From assembly GCF_000379085.1 (NCBI RefSeq), contig NZ_KB905379.1:304677-368676 (forward strand): a stretch of 64,000 nt of DNA, given 5' to 3'. The notes under the pieces were generated by a model. That model was not told the DNA's origin. It did not search any database and saw only the letters and a list, made by a program, of their open reading frames with translations. This DNA is from Halomicrobium katesii DSM 19301. GTDB lineage: Archaea; Halobacteriota; Halobacteria; Halobacteriales; Haloarculaceae. The translations under genes were made by a program, and so were the position numbers. Numbering within the stretch: position 1 is the stretch's first letter; every line of letters begins with the position of its first letter. Positions 8,044 to 16,814 of this stretch are shown piece by piece.

Positions 8044-9606
8044 GTGAGCTGGGGCGTCGACTGGCGGGCCAGCATGAGCCTCGTCGGTACCGTCGTGAAG
8101 TACCTCTCTCTGACGATGCTGGTGCCCCTCGTCGTCGCGGTCGTCTACGGCGAGGATATCGCCGTCTTCGTCGTGTCGATCGCCGCCACCGCCGTGCTCG
8201 GGCTGGCACTCGAACAGCTCGATCCGGAGCCAGACGTCGGCCCCCGCGAGGCGCTCGTGTTGGTCTCGTTCGCGTGGCTGGCCGCGGCCGCCGTCGGGGC
8301 GATCCCCTATCTGATCGCCGGGAACGGCGTCCCGTTCGTGATGGCCCCGAGCACGCCAGCGTCGACGCTGGCCAACCCGGTCAACGCCCTCTTCGAGTCG
8401 ACGAGCGGCTTCACGACGACGGGAGCGACGGTGCTGGGCGAGATCAGCACGGATCGTCACTCCCACGCGGTGATGCTGTGGCGACAGCTCACCCAGTGGC
8501 TGGGCGGCATGGGGATCATCGTCCTAATGATCGCGATTCTGCCGGAGCTGGCGGTCAACGGCGCACAGCTGATGCAGTCCGAGGCCCCCGGCCCGGAACT
8601 CCAGAAGCTCACCCCCAAGATCGTCGAGACGGCCCGCGCGCTGTGGCTGATCTACTTCGGCTTCACCGTGCTGTACGTCGCCGTGATGTACGCTCTCCAG
8701 CTCGTCGGGCTGGCCGAGAACATGACGCTGTACAACGCGGTCGCCCACGGCTTCTCGACGATGCCGACTGGCGGCTTCTCGCCCGAGGCCGCCAGTATCG
8801 CCGCGTTCAAGCCGATCGTCCAGTGGGTCGCGATCCCGTTCATGGTCGCGGCTGGTGTCAACTTCGCCCTGTTCTGGCACGTCGTCCGCGGCGAGTTCCG
8901 ATCGCTGCTCGAAGACACGGAGCTCCGGGCCTACGCCGGTGCGACGGCGGTACTGATCGCCGTGCTGTCGGCGCTGCTGTTCCGCGGGGCCGCACCGCCG
9001 CTCGAACTCGGCGGGACGACGGCCGGCGCGACCGAGAACGCGCTGCGTCAGGCGGCCTTCCAGATCGCTTCCCTGCTGAACTCGACGGGATTCGCGACCA
9101 GCGACTTCGCCCAGTGGGACGACCACACGAAGATCTTCCTGCTCTTTACGATGTTTATCGGCGGCTCGGCCGGATCGACCGGCGGGGGCGTGAAGGTCGT
9201 CCGGTGGCTCGTCGTGTTCAAAGCGGTCCGTCGGGAACTGTTCACGACGGCGAATCCAAACACGGTTCGTCCGGTTCGGCTCGCCGGACGGGTCGTCGAC
9301 GAGGACGCGATCCGCGGAATCATGGGCTTTACGCTGCTGTACCTGGTGCTGTTCGGCATTAGCGCGGTCTTTCTCGGTCTCGATTCTGCGCGAGTGGGCT
9401 ACGACCTGACCGTCCTTGAGTCGGTCAGTGCCTCACTGGCAGCACTGGGGAACATCGGCCCGGGATTCGGCCGCCTGGGGCCGTTCGGGAGCTACCTCGA
9501 TCTCCCGGACACCTCGAAGCTGTTGATGGTGTTCCTGATGTGGATCGGTCGCCTCGAGATCGTGCCGGTGCTCGCGCTGTTCGTCGGCCGACTGGACCGA
9601 TCGTAG
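8044..9606 (+). CDS. trkH: Trk-type potassium uptake membrane subunit TrkH
   Basis: TrkH is the K+-translocating subunit of the low-affinity Trk system. About 520 residues form multiple membrane helices with four pore-loop regions; the selectivity segments ESTSGFTTTGATVL, HGFSTMPTGGFSPE, LLNSTGFATSDF and LGNIGPGFG are visible. I chose GTG 8044 so that the conserved VDWRASMSLVGTVVKYLS start is included; ATG 8074 and an ATG at 7990 are alternatives. trkA follows 64 bases later, and the pair forms the complete transporter. It fits the salt-in strategy, in which molar KCl is held in the cytoplasm. Confidence 0.92.
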   Translation: MSWGVDWRASMSLVGTVVKYLSLTMLVPLVVAVVYGEDIAVFVVSIAATAVLGLALEQLDPEPDVGPREALVLVSFAWLAAAAVGAIPYLIAGNGVPFVMAPSTPASTLANPVNALFESTSGFTTTGATVLGEISTDRHSHAVMLWRQLTQWLGGMGIIVLMIAILPELAVNGAQLMQSEAPGPELQKLTPKIVETARALWLIYFGFTVLYVAVMYALQLVGLAENMTLYNAVAHGFSTMPTGGFSPEAASIAAFKPIVQWVAIPFMVAAGVNFALFWHVVRGEFRSLLEDTELRAYAGATAVLIAVLSALLFRGAAPPLELGGTTAGATENALRQAAFQIASLLNSTGFATSDFAQWDDHTKIFLLFTMFIGGSAGSTGGGVKVVRWLVVFKAVRRELFTTANPNTVRPVRLAGRVVDEDAIRGIMGFTLLYLVLFGISAVFLGLDSARVGYDLTVLESVSASLAALGNIGPGFGRLGPFGSYLDLPDTSKLLMVFLMWIGRLEIVPVLALFVGRLDRS

Positions 9607-9670
9607 CGGGTCCGTAACGTACTTGCCGACACCTCCGGAAAGTCGTGGGAATGACACGGGAGTGGACCGT

Positions 9671-11008
9671 ATGCGCGTGATCGTCGTCGGGGCCGGTGAG
9701 GTCGGCCGCTCGATCGCCGCGAACCTCGCCGACGGACACGACGTCGTGGTCGTCGAACGCGACGCCGAACTCGTCGAAGAACTCACCTACTCGCTGGACG
9801 TGCTCGCGATCGAGGGCGACGGTACCAAACTCGACGTTCTCCGAGAGGCCGGCGTCGAGGAGGCCGACATGCTGATCGCCAGTACCGACATCGACGAGAC
9901 CAACATCGTCGCTTGCGGCGCGGCGAAGGCGATCTCTGACGCGTTCACCATCGCGCGGGTAAAGCGCCGGGACCTCCTGGAGACGTGGCAGAACACGAAC
10001 CGGGCGTTCGATGTCGACTTCATGGTCAGTTCCGACCTGTTGACCGCAGAAGCCATTTTCCGCATCTCCGGCGTGCCCGGTGCCCAGGACGTCGATACGT
10101 TCGCGGGCGGAATCGTCCGGATGGCGGAGTTCGAGATCGACGAGGACAGTCCGGTCACCGGCCAGTCAGTCAGAGACGCGGACCGCTACGCGTCGCTGAC
10201 GTTCGCCGCCCTGTTCCGAGACGAGGCAGTCATCATTCCGACCGGCGACACCGTCATCGAGATCGGCGACCGGGTGGTCGTCATCGGGAGCCCGGATTCG
10301 ATCGGCGACTTCGCGACCGATACGGTGTGTGCGGACGAGGAGAGCGGGGCCGACTCGGTCGTCATCGTCGGCGGCAGCAAGATCGGGTTCCAGGTCGCTC
10401 GCCTGTTCGAAGAACACGGGTACTATCCACAACTGATCGAGCGCGACGAGGATCGGGCCCGCGAACTGGCCGAACAGCTCCCGAACACGACCGTCCTCCA
10501 GAGCGACGCGACCGATTCGGAGTTTCTCCTCGAAGAGCGCGTCGACGAGGCGGACGTCGTCGCCGCCGCTCTGGAAAGCGACGAGAAGAACCTGCTCGTC
10601 TCGCTGCTGGCCGCGCGCATCGGCGTCGACCGGACGATCGCCGTCGTCAACCAGGTCGAGTACGCCGACCTGTTCGAGACTGTCGGCGTCGACATCGCGG
10701 TCAACCCCCGCGAGGAGACGGCCGAGGAGATCGTTCGCTTCACGCGGGACAACCGAACCGAGAAGATCGCCATGCTCGAACACGATCTGGCGGAAGTCAT
10801 CGAGATCGAGATCGAATCCGACAGCGTGTTGGCGGGTCGCCCGATCGCCGACGCCGTTCAGGACCTCCCGCCGGGCGTCGTCGTCGGGGCGGTCTCCCGT
10901 AGCGGCACACTCGTGACGCCACGCGGCGATACGACGATCGAGGTCGGTGACCACGCAATCGTGTTCGTCGAATCGGCAATCGTCGACGAGGTCAGCGCGA
11001 TTATCTGA
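9671..11008 (+). CDS. trkA: Trk potassium uptake regulatory subunit TrkA
   Basis: TrkA is the cytoplasmic NAD(H)-binding gating ring of the Trk system. Its 445 residues form two RCK_N-RCK_C units. The first Rossmann motif VIVVGAGEVGRS begins at residue 3 and the second, VVIVGGSKIGFQ, is near residue 225. RCK_C domains follow each (EFEIDEDSPVTGQ and IEIESDSVLAGRPI). ATG 9671 begins directly with MRVIVVG, so the longer form from 9623 is unlikely. Confidence 0.93.
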   Translation: MRVIVVGAGEVGRSIAANLADGHDVVVVERDAELVEELTYSLDVLAIEGDGTKLDVLREAGVEEADMLIASTDIDETNIVACGAAKAISDAFTIARVKRRDLLETWQNTNRAFDVDFMVSSDLLTAEAIFRISGVPGAQDVDTFAGGIVRMAEFEIDEDSPVTGQSVRDADRYASLTFAALFRDEAVIIPTGDTVIEIGDRVVVIGSPDSIGDFATDTVCADEESGADSVVIVGGSKIGFQVARLFEEHGYYPQLIERDEDRARELAEQLPNTTVLQSDATDSEFLLEERVDEADVVAAALESDEKNLLVSLLAARIGVDRTIAVVNQVEYADLFETVGVDIAVNPREETAEEIVRFTRDNRTEKIAMLEHDLAEVIEIEIESDSVLAGRPIADAVQDLPPGVVVGAVSRSGTLVTPRGDTTIEVGDHAIVFVESAIVDEVSAII

Positions 11009-11087
11009 GCCCCCGCCCGGTGGGTCACGGTCGGCGTCTCCCAGTCTCGCCGTCCTCACCAGCCCTGCGGGACCTCGACGGCGTCGC

Positions 11088-11933
11088 TCACCCGTCCAGC
11101 GTCGCCTCGGTGTCGACGCCGTACACGCGGGCGGGCGTCTCGACGTGGGCCCGGTGGACGGCCTCGTCGTGCCCCTCCTCCAGGAGCCACCGGACCCGCC
11201 GCGGGACTGTCTTCGGTCCGAGCACCGCGCCGGGTCGGTCGGGGTCGTCGATGTAGTCGGTCTCCATCAGGAACGGCTCGTCGGTCTCGATAGCGTCCTC
11301 GATGTCGTCTTTGTTGGCGATGACGCTCTTGACCGGGCCGCGGACGCGGCCGTTCGAGTAGTGTTTGACGACCTGCTCGCGGGGCAGCCCCTCGCTCTCG
11401 GCCCACTCGGCGATCTCGGTGAACTCCTCGCCGCCCTCCGTGTGGAGCTGGACGACACAGCCCACCTCGCCGGCCAGATCGAAGGCGTGGCGCATCACCG
11501 CGTTCGACGCCTCCCAGACGGCGTCGTCGACCTCGTAGTGCGGCCGCCCGGACTTGATCGCCAGCGCCGGGCCGTCGGCGACGTACTCGGCGGCCACGTC
11601 CAGCCCGGCCTGCATGATGTCCCGGGCCTCCGCGGGCGCGTAGCCGTCGTCGACGAGCCGGCTGATCAGCGCCGGATGGACGCCAAGCACCGGCCAGGCC
11701 TTGCCGGGCAGGACCTCGTCGGCCGCCGCCGTGATCTCGACCGTCAGATCGAAACACTCCCGGAAGATCGACTCGTCGGTCGCCGCCTCGACGAGGTTCC
11801 AGGAGGGCTTGTTCAGCACGTTCAGGTGGGTCCCGCCGTGGTCGGCGAACTCCGCGACGGCTTCGACCCCGCGACCGTTGACCGGATCGAGGTGGAGGTG
11901 GTTGTCCAGTACCGGCGTGTCGAGTTCGTCCAT
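11088..11933 (-). CDS. TatD-family metal-dependent hydrolase
   Basis: This is a TIM-barrel hydrolase of 281 residues. Metal ligands include the N-terminal HLHLD (His12, His14), VVQLHTEGG near residue 150, HYSNG near 190 and the closing METDYIDDP near 225. TatD proteins are described as 3'-5' DNA exonucleases, but many archaeal members are uncharacterised and could act on other substrates. It is followed on the same strand by nothing for about 79 bases and lies 35 bases from the NYN gene upstream, so it may be co-transcribed with it. Confidence 0.8.
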   Translation of the reverse strand: MDELDTPVLDNHLHLDPVNGRGVEAVAEFADHGGTHLNVLNKPSWNLVEAATDESIFRECFDLTVEITAAADEVLPGKAWPVLGVHPALISRLVDDGYAPAEARDIMQAGLDVAAEYVADGPALAIKSGRPHYEVDDAVWEASNAVMRHAFDLAGEVGCVVQLHTEGGEEFTEIAEWAESEGLPREQVVKHYSNGRVRGPVKSVIANKDDIEDAIETDEPFLMETDYIDDPDRPGAVLGPKTVPRRVRWLLEEGHDEAVHRAHVETPARVYGVDTEATLDG

Positions 11934-11967
11934 ACGCGGTCGTGGGGCGGCCGAGACAAAAGGAGTG

Positions 11968-12426
11968 CTACTCTTCGAGCGTCGTCGCGTTCTGGGCGGC
12001 GTTCCTGAGTGCGTCCGAGCGGCCGTGTTCGCCCGGCGCGATCGCCAGCGTCTCGATGGCCCGCTCGCCGACGCTCTCCAGGACGGGCTTGAAGTCGGTG
12101 TCTCGCGAGACGATCGCCAGCAGATCGATCGCGTCGTCGGCTCCGGCGGCGGTGGCGTCGACGGCCAACTTCACGTCCACGTCGCCGCTGGTGACGACGA
12201 CCTCGAAGCCACGCGCCTCCGCGGCCTGAATCAGGCCCGGCGTGGCGTGTTCGTCCACGTAGAGTCGCGTTATCGCCAGCCGCCCCCAGTTTTCGGCCTC
12301 CTCGCGCACGTCGTCGAGGTCCACGTCGAACTCGCTGCGCAGCACGTTCGGTCCGTCGACGAACACTCCCACCCGCGGCTCGCTCGCATCGTCGCCGCCC
12401 CCGAGGAGCCGGCTCACCAGTTTCAT
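11968..12426 (-). CDS. NYN-domain protein (PIN-like ribonuclease fold)
   Basis: This 152-residue protein has VFVDGPNVLR (Asp24) near the N-terminus, SGDVDVKLAVDA in the middle and VSRDTDFKPVL near residue 110. These carry the acidic residues of the NYN/TIGR00288-type PIN-like fold. It is probably a metal-dependent RNase acting on tRNA, rRNA or mRNA, as inferred for the family. A short basic/Gly leader (MKLVSRLLGGG) precedes the domain. Confidence 0.8.
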   Translation of the reverse strand: MKLVSRLLGGGDDASEPRVGVFVDGPNVLRSEFDVDLDDVREEAENWGRLAITRLYVDEHATPGLIQAAEARGFEVVVTSGDVDVKLAVDATAAGADDAIDLLAIVSRDTDFKPVLESVGERAIETLAIAPGEHGRSDALRNAAQNATTLEE

Positions 12427-12487
12427 ACCTGCCGGTCCGACCGGACGAGTAAAGGGGTTACCTCTCTGGGATCGGCGTGGCGTCCCC

Positions 12488-12775
12488 TCACTCGATTTCG
12501 AGCGTCCCGCTCCCCGACGCGTCGCCGTCGGCGTTCTCCGGCCACTCCAGTTCGAACTCGACGCTGAGTTCGCCGTCGCCGTCGGTCGGTCCTTCGCGTT
12601 CGGCTTTCACCTCGAACTCGACGGTCTCCGGGGGCTCCATCGTCACGGACTGGTCGCCCGCACGCAGCGTGAGCGGTCCGTCCGCGTCGAGGCTGTCGGC
12701 GACCTGCCGGAGGTACGCGGCGACATCGGTACGGCGCTGGTCGGATTCGGACTCGAAGAGGACTTCTTCTGGCAC
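12488..12775 (-). CDS. Amphi-Trp domain protein
   Basis: This 95-residue, very acidic haloarchaeal protein starts at GTG 12775. EVLFESESDQRRTDVAAYLRQVADSLD (first half), then VTMEPPETVEFEVKAERE and VEFELEWPE, match the amphi-Trp family, which has amphipathic strands ending in a conserved tryptophan. The role of the family is not established. A TATA-like GTATATCAG on the minus strand lies at about 12800-12808, near 27 bases upstream, fitting a leaderless transcript. Confidence 0.82.
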   Translation of the reverse strand: MPEEVLFESESDQRRTDVAAYLRQVADSLDADGPLTLRAGDQSVTMEPPETVEFEVKAEREGPTDGDGELSVEFELEWPENADGDASGSGTLEIE

Positions 12776-12899
12776 ACTTCCCCGTTGGAGCCCCGTACTG
12801 ATATACTGTCCCGACAGTCGAATCAGTTGACACGGTGATCGAACTGCCCTCGGTGTGAATCGAGCGCGTCGATCCTCCGTGGCGACGAGAGCGGCCCGG

Positions 12900-14081
12900 C
12901 TACGCGCTCGGGGCCGCGCCGCGGCGACGCCAGTGAAGAAACACGGGCAGGGTCAGGGCCGCGATCCCGATCTCGATCCCGCCGGTGACGAGGAAGGCGG
13001 TGACGTAGCCGGCCCGCTCCGCGACGGTGCCGCCGATCAACACCCCCGCGAGGAAGCCGACGCTCCCGAAGACGTTGAACCCCGCCATGGCCGCCCCGCG
13101 TTCTTCGGGGGCCGCCAGGTCCGTCACGAGTGCCATCGTCGCCGGAGCCATCAGCGCGCCGATGATCCCCACCGCGACCATGCTGAGGCCGACCAGCTCG
13201 ATCCGGGGCGCGAGCCCCACGCCGACGACCGCGACGCCGTAGCACGCAGAGCCAGCGACGATCGGACCCGTTCGTCCGATCCGGTCCGAGAGGACGCCGA
13301 AGGGGTATTGCAGGAGCGCGAAGGGCGCGAAAAAGAGCGCGAGCACGATCCCGGTCGCGCCCGGCGAGAGCTCGAAGGCCGTCCGGAAGTACAGCGTCCC
13401 GACCAGCGCGAAGAAGCCGGCGGTAAAGCGATCGATGAAGCCGTAGGCGTAGGGGACGACCAGCCGCGGACGTGCGGTGACGCTCTCGACGGCCGCAGCG
13501 AGGCCGCGCCGGTCCGTCGGTGCCCGGTCGGTCACCGTCACGGCCAGTACCGCGCTACAGGTCAGGAGGACGCTCGCGCCCGCGACCGGGACCAGCGGCC
13601 CGATCTCGTACAGCTGCCCGCCGAGTGGCGCACCCAGTGCCGTCCCCGAGCCGATGGCGATCCCCGCTGCCCCCATGTTGCGGCCGTGGCCCCCGTCCAG
13701 GTCCATCAGCATCGTCATCGCCAGCGAGAAGGCACCGATCGTCATCGCTCCCTGAGCGATCCGCAGTCCGAGGACCGTCGGGAAGGCGGGGCCGAGCCGG
13801 GGCGCGACCAGCAACGCGGCGTAGCCCGCCGCGCCCCCGAGCGCACCGGCGACGATGTAGGGCGTGCGGCGTCCGGTCGCGTCGCTGACGACTCCCCAGA
13901 CGCCGGCACAGAGCACGAACGCTCCGAACTCGGCAGCGAGAAACCACATGCTGGCCTGGAGGTCGGTCGTCGCCCCCAGCGCAGCCACGAGTGTGTCGAT
14001 GCCCGGGTAGAGCAACACCTGTGCCAGCAGGACCAGGAACACGACGCCGGCCAGCGCTCCCCGCGCTCGTCGCTCGCTCAC
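12900..14081 (-). CDS. MFS transporter
   Basis: This is a 393-residue protein with about 12 hydrophobic segments. The motif GVVSDATGRRTPYIVAG between TM2 and TM3 and GVLSDRIGRTGPIVAG between TM8 and TM9 are the two copies of MFS motif A. The start is GTG 14081. The substrate cannot be told; the family outline resembles drug/efflux-type MFS proteins. It is divergent from the luciferase-like gene, with 120 bases between them. Confidence 0.85.
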   Translation of the reverse strand: MSERRARGALAGVVFLVLLAQVLLYPGIDTLVAALGATTDLQASMWFLAAEFGAFVLCAGVWGVVSDATGRRTPYIVAGALGGAAGYAALLVAPRLGPAFPTVLGLRIAQGAMTIGAFSLAMTMLMDLDGGHGRNMGAAGIAIGSGTALGAPLGGQLYEIGPLVPVAGASVLLTCSAVLAVTVTDRAPTDRRGLAAAVESVTARPRLVVPYAYGFIDRFTAGFFALVGTLYFRTAFELSPGATGIVLALFFAPFALLQYPFGVLSDRIGRTGPIVAGSACYGVAVVGVGLAPRIELVGLSMVAVGIIGALMAPATMALVTDLAAPEERGAAMAGFNVFGSVGFLAGVLIGGTVAERAGYVTAFLVTGGIEIGIAALTLPVFLHWRRRGAAPSA

Positions 14082-14201
14082 GGTCGCCGCTTGGGTCGCG
14101 AGGATAATACGAATGTCGGGTTCGGACCGCCCGCGGGCGAACTACCGGCCGGGACGGGCGCGGGCCAAACCGTTATCCGTGGCACTCTCCGGGCTGTGGC
14201 T

Positions 14202-15230
14202 ATGGACCTCTCGATCGTCGACCTCTCCCCGGTACCGGCGGGCGGCACCGCGACCGACGCCTACGCTAACACCGTCGCGGCCGCACAGCAGGCAGAACGA
14301 CTCGGCTACGAGCGGTTCTGGGTGGCCGAACACCACGGGATGGCCGACAAGCTCGCGGGAACGACGCCGGAAGTGCTGCTCGGCCACCTGGCCGCCGAGA
14401 CGACGGCGATCCGCCTCGGGTCGGGCGCGGTGTTGCTCAACCACTACAGCCCGTTCAAGGTCGCCGAGCAGTTCGGCGCGCTGGACGGGCTCGCGCCCGG
14501 CCGGATCGACGCCGGGCTGGGCCGGGCCAACGGCTCGCCGGCCGTCGACCGCGCGCTGGGGACCGACCGCCGCGTCCAGAACCCGGACGAGGACCACGCC
14601 GAGAAGATCGAGGCGGTCGTCAACCATCTCTACGACGACTATCCGCCGGAACACGCCTACAGCGACGTAGAGATCCCACGCTCGGACGCGGCCCCGCCCG
14701 CCCCGTGGGTGCTCGGATCGAGCCCGTCGAGTGCGACGATCGCCGGCGAGCTCGGTCTGCCGTTTTGCTTCGCGGCGTTCATCCGGCCGCAGTTCGCTAC
14801 CCACGCCTTCGAGGCGTACCGCGAGGCCTTCCAGCCCAGCCAGCTCGCCGGTGGTCTCGACGAACCCGACTGCATGGTCGCGGTCAACGCGGTCGCCGCC
14901 GAGAGCGACGCCGAAGCGGCGCGGCTCCGCGCGGTGGCCGAGGCGTCGTACAAACGGATGGAGCGTGGCGTCGTCGGCACGACGCCGTCCGTCGAGGAGG
15001 CCATCGACGAACTCGGAGCCGTTCCGGAACCGACGCCGGCCACGCTCGACGGCGACGAGTGGCCCCGCGCCATCTCGGGCAGTCCGGAGACGCTGGCCGG
15101 CCTGCTCGAACAGCTCTCCGACCGCGTCGGCGTCGACGAGGTGATGATCCAGCACGTCGTCGCGGACCACGACGACGCGATGCGCTCCCACGAGCTGCTG
15201 GCCGAGGGCGTCGGGCTCACACCCCGGTAG
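14202..15230 (+). CDS. Luciferase-like FMN/F420-dependent oxidoreductase
   Basis: This 342-residue TIM-barrel protein of the bacterial luciferase-like family has DLSPVPAGGTATDAYAN at the N-terminus, ERLGYERFWVAEHHGM, LGSGAVLLNHYSPFKVAEQF and PWVLGSSPSSATIAGELGLPF. It belongs to the alkanal-monooxygenase-like subgroup that binds FMN or F420; the substrate is unknown. ATG 14202 is about 27 bases after a TATA-like CGTTATCC, fitting a leaderless mRNA. The long upstream frame from 12855 is a shadow of the MFS gene. Confidence 0.87.
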   Translation: MDLSIVDLSPVPAGGTATDAYANTVAAAQQAERLGYERFWVAEHHGMADKLAGTTPEVLLGHLAAETTAIRLGSGAVLLNHYSPFKVAEQFGALDGLAPGRIDAGLGRANGSPAVDRALGTDRRVQNPDEDHAEKIEAVVNHLYDDYPPEHAYSDVEIPRSDAAPPAPWVLGSSPSSATIAGELGLPFCFAAFIRPQFATHAFEAYREAFQPSQLAGGLDEPDCMVAVNAVAAESDAEAARLRAVAEASYKRMERGVVGTTPSVEEAIDELGAVPEPTPATLDGDEWPRAISGSPETLAGLLEQLSDRVGVDEVMIQHVVADHDDAMRSHELLAEGVGLTPR

Positions 15231-15235
15231 CGGCC

Positions 15236-16621
15236 CTACGCGTACGCCTCGAACTCGCGGCCGAACGCGAGAAAGGCGGCGACGCCGACGATCCCGATCG
15301 CCGAGGCGACGGCGAACGCCAGCTCCGGGCCGGCCGTGATCGCTCCGAGGCCGGTCGACAGCGTCCAGTCGCTGCCGTAGAGCCACCCGCCCAGCGCGGC
15401 GCTCGGGATCACGAGCGTGTTTCGCAGGAGGTAGTAGGTCCCGGTGACGCGTCCGCCGGTGTCCTGTTCGGCCGGACCGACGATCAGCGCTTTGTGTGCC
15501 GGCAGGCCCGCGAACCGCAGCCCGGAGAAGGCAAACAACAGGACCAGCACCCACTGATCGGCCGGCGCGAAGATCAACAGGAGCGGGAAGACGGCGTAGA
15601 CGGCGAAGCCGATGGCGACGACCGGCTTCAGCCCGACCCGCTCGGCGAGCTTCGAGACGGGGATCATCGACAGCAACGCGACGACCATCTCGACACCGAG
15701 CAGGACGCCGAAGAACGCGTCGGGACGCAGCGAGACGCCGGCGACGTCGAAGCCGACGGCGAGGAAGTCGGTGACGACGATGACGAAGAAGACGTACACC
15801 ATCCCGTTGGCGAAGCGCACGAGCGTGTCGGCGACGAGCAGCGGTCGCAACGTCGCGGGCATCGCTCTGAGGTCGTCGACGACGCCGGAAACGCCCTCGA
15901 AGGACTTGCCGACCGTATCGTCGCTGGCGTCGTAGAGGACGTGCTGTGCGACGGTCGCGACCGCGCCGAAGGCGACGGCGACGAGCAGGATCCACTGGAA
16001 GCCGGTGACGAAGCCGGCCGCGACGGCGAGCAGACCGGCCGCGAGCAACGGTCCCAGCAGGAAGCCGATCCGGCGGAACACCTCGGTGCTGGCGAATCCC
16101 ACCGCCAGATGTTCCCGGGCGACGCTCTGCTTGACGACCGCAAACGTCGCGCCCAGCCCGAACGACTTCCAGGCCTGCGTGAGAAAGAGGCCGACGAACA
16201 GCCAGAGCCACGGTTCGAGACGGCCGCCGACCGTCACCGTGCCCGCGACCGGCAGGGCGAACTCGACGACCGGCACCGAGACCGTCGGGACGGACGGCGC
16301 GACGTACCACAGCAGGAAGCCGACGGTCGCGATCGTTCCGAACAGCGTCAGCGCGAGCCGCGAGCCGATCCGGTCCGAGACGGCTCCGCCGGGATAGGGG
16401 TAGACCGCGCTGATGAGGTTGCCGACGCTCCCGTAGAGGCCGATCACGCCGGCACTCGCCCCCAGGACGTTCAGGTACTCGGGGACGTACCGACTCGTCA
16501 TCTGGAAGGCGAGGCTGAAGGCGAGCATCGCGAGCGAGAGCACGAGCACGTCCCGTTCGAGCGCGAAGAACCGCCGGAACGGTGCCAGAACGCTCGTGTC
16601 GTCGCCGGTTTCAGCCGTCAT
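15236..16621 (-). CDS. MFS transporter
   Basis: This 461-residue protein has about 12 membrane segments. PYPGGAVSDRIGSRLALTLF is the MFS motif A after TM2. A 70-residue cytoplasmic loop (residues about 215-270) separates the two six-helix halves. It is convergent with the luciferase-like gene (5 bases apart) and divergent from the GH3 gene. A minus-strand TATA-like ACAATAAT about 30 bases upstream supports ATG 16621. The substrate is unknown; sugar or drug export are possible given the GH3 neighbour. Confidence 0.84.
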   Translation of the reverse strand: MTAETGDDTSVLAPFRRFFALERDVLVLSLAMLAFSLAFQMTSRYVPEYLNVLGASAGVIGLYGSVGNLISAVYPYPGGAVSDRIGSRLALTLFGTIATVGFLLWYVAPSVPTVSVPVVEFALPVAGTVTVGGRLEPWLWLFVGLFLTQAWKSFGLGATFAVVKQSVAREHLAVGFASTEVFRRIGFLLGPLLAAGLLAVAAGFVTGFQWILLVAVAFGAVATVAQHVLYDASDDTVGKSFEGVSGVVDDLRAMPATLRPLLVADTLVRFANGMVYVFFVIVVTDFLAVGFDVAGVSLRPDAFFGVLLGVEMVVALLSMIPVSKLAERVGLKPVVAIGFAVYAVFPLLLIFAPADQWVLVLLFAFSGLRFAGLPAHKALIVGPAEQDTGGRVTGTYYLLRNTLVIPSAALGGWLYGSDWTLSTGLGAITAGPELAFAVASAIGIVGVAAFLAFGREFEAYA

Positions 16622-16792
16622 GACTCAGCGTTCGCACTCTCATACGGATTATTGTAGCGACTTACCGGTGAGCGTTTACCCCGTGGCGACGATCGCCGGT
16701 CAGCAACTGCGATAATCCCGTATCTGGTCTAAACGTGGGGGAACCGGCAACGGCCGTCCGCGACCTGTCGGAACCAAAGCGTTAAGCCGGCG

Positions 16793-16812
16793 CTGACTGA
16801 ATGGTCAGTCAG
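16793..16812. promoter_or_regulatory. Perfect inverted repeat over the GH3 transcription start, TetR-style operator
   Basis: CTGACTGA (16793-16800) and TCAGTCAG (16805-16812) are exact reverse complements with a four-base spacer ATGG. The site ends two bases before ATG 16815 and lies just downstream of a TATA-like GTTAAG (about 16780), so it would cover the transcription start. The size and symmetry resemble TetR/AcrR operators. No TetR gene is present nearby, so the regulator would act from elsewhere. Confidence 0.55.
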
Positions 16813-16814
16813 GA

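Noticed and set aside
12855-14201. Plus-strand open frame running into the luciferase-like gene
   Set aside because: It is Arg/Glu-rich, has no recognisable family and lies opposite the MFS gene; a shadow of high-GC coding DNA.
16642-16722. Imperfect inverted repeat (TACGGATTAT / ATAATCCCGTA) in the MFS-GH3 gap
   Set aside because: The arms are about 55 bases apart, not exact, and overlap the presumed MFS TATA box; probably chance.
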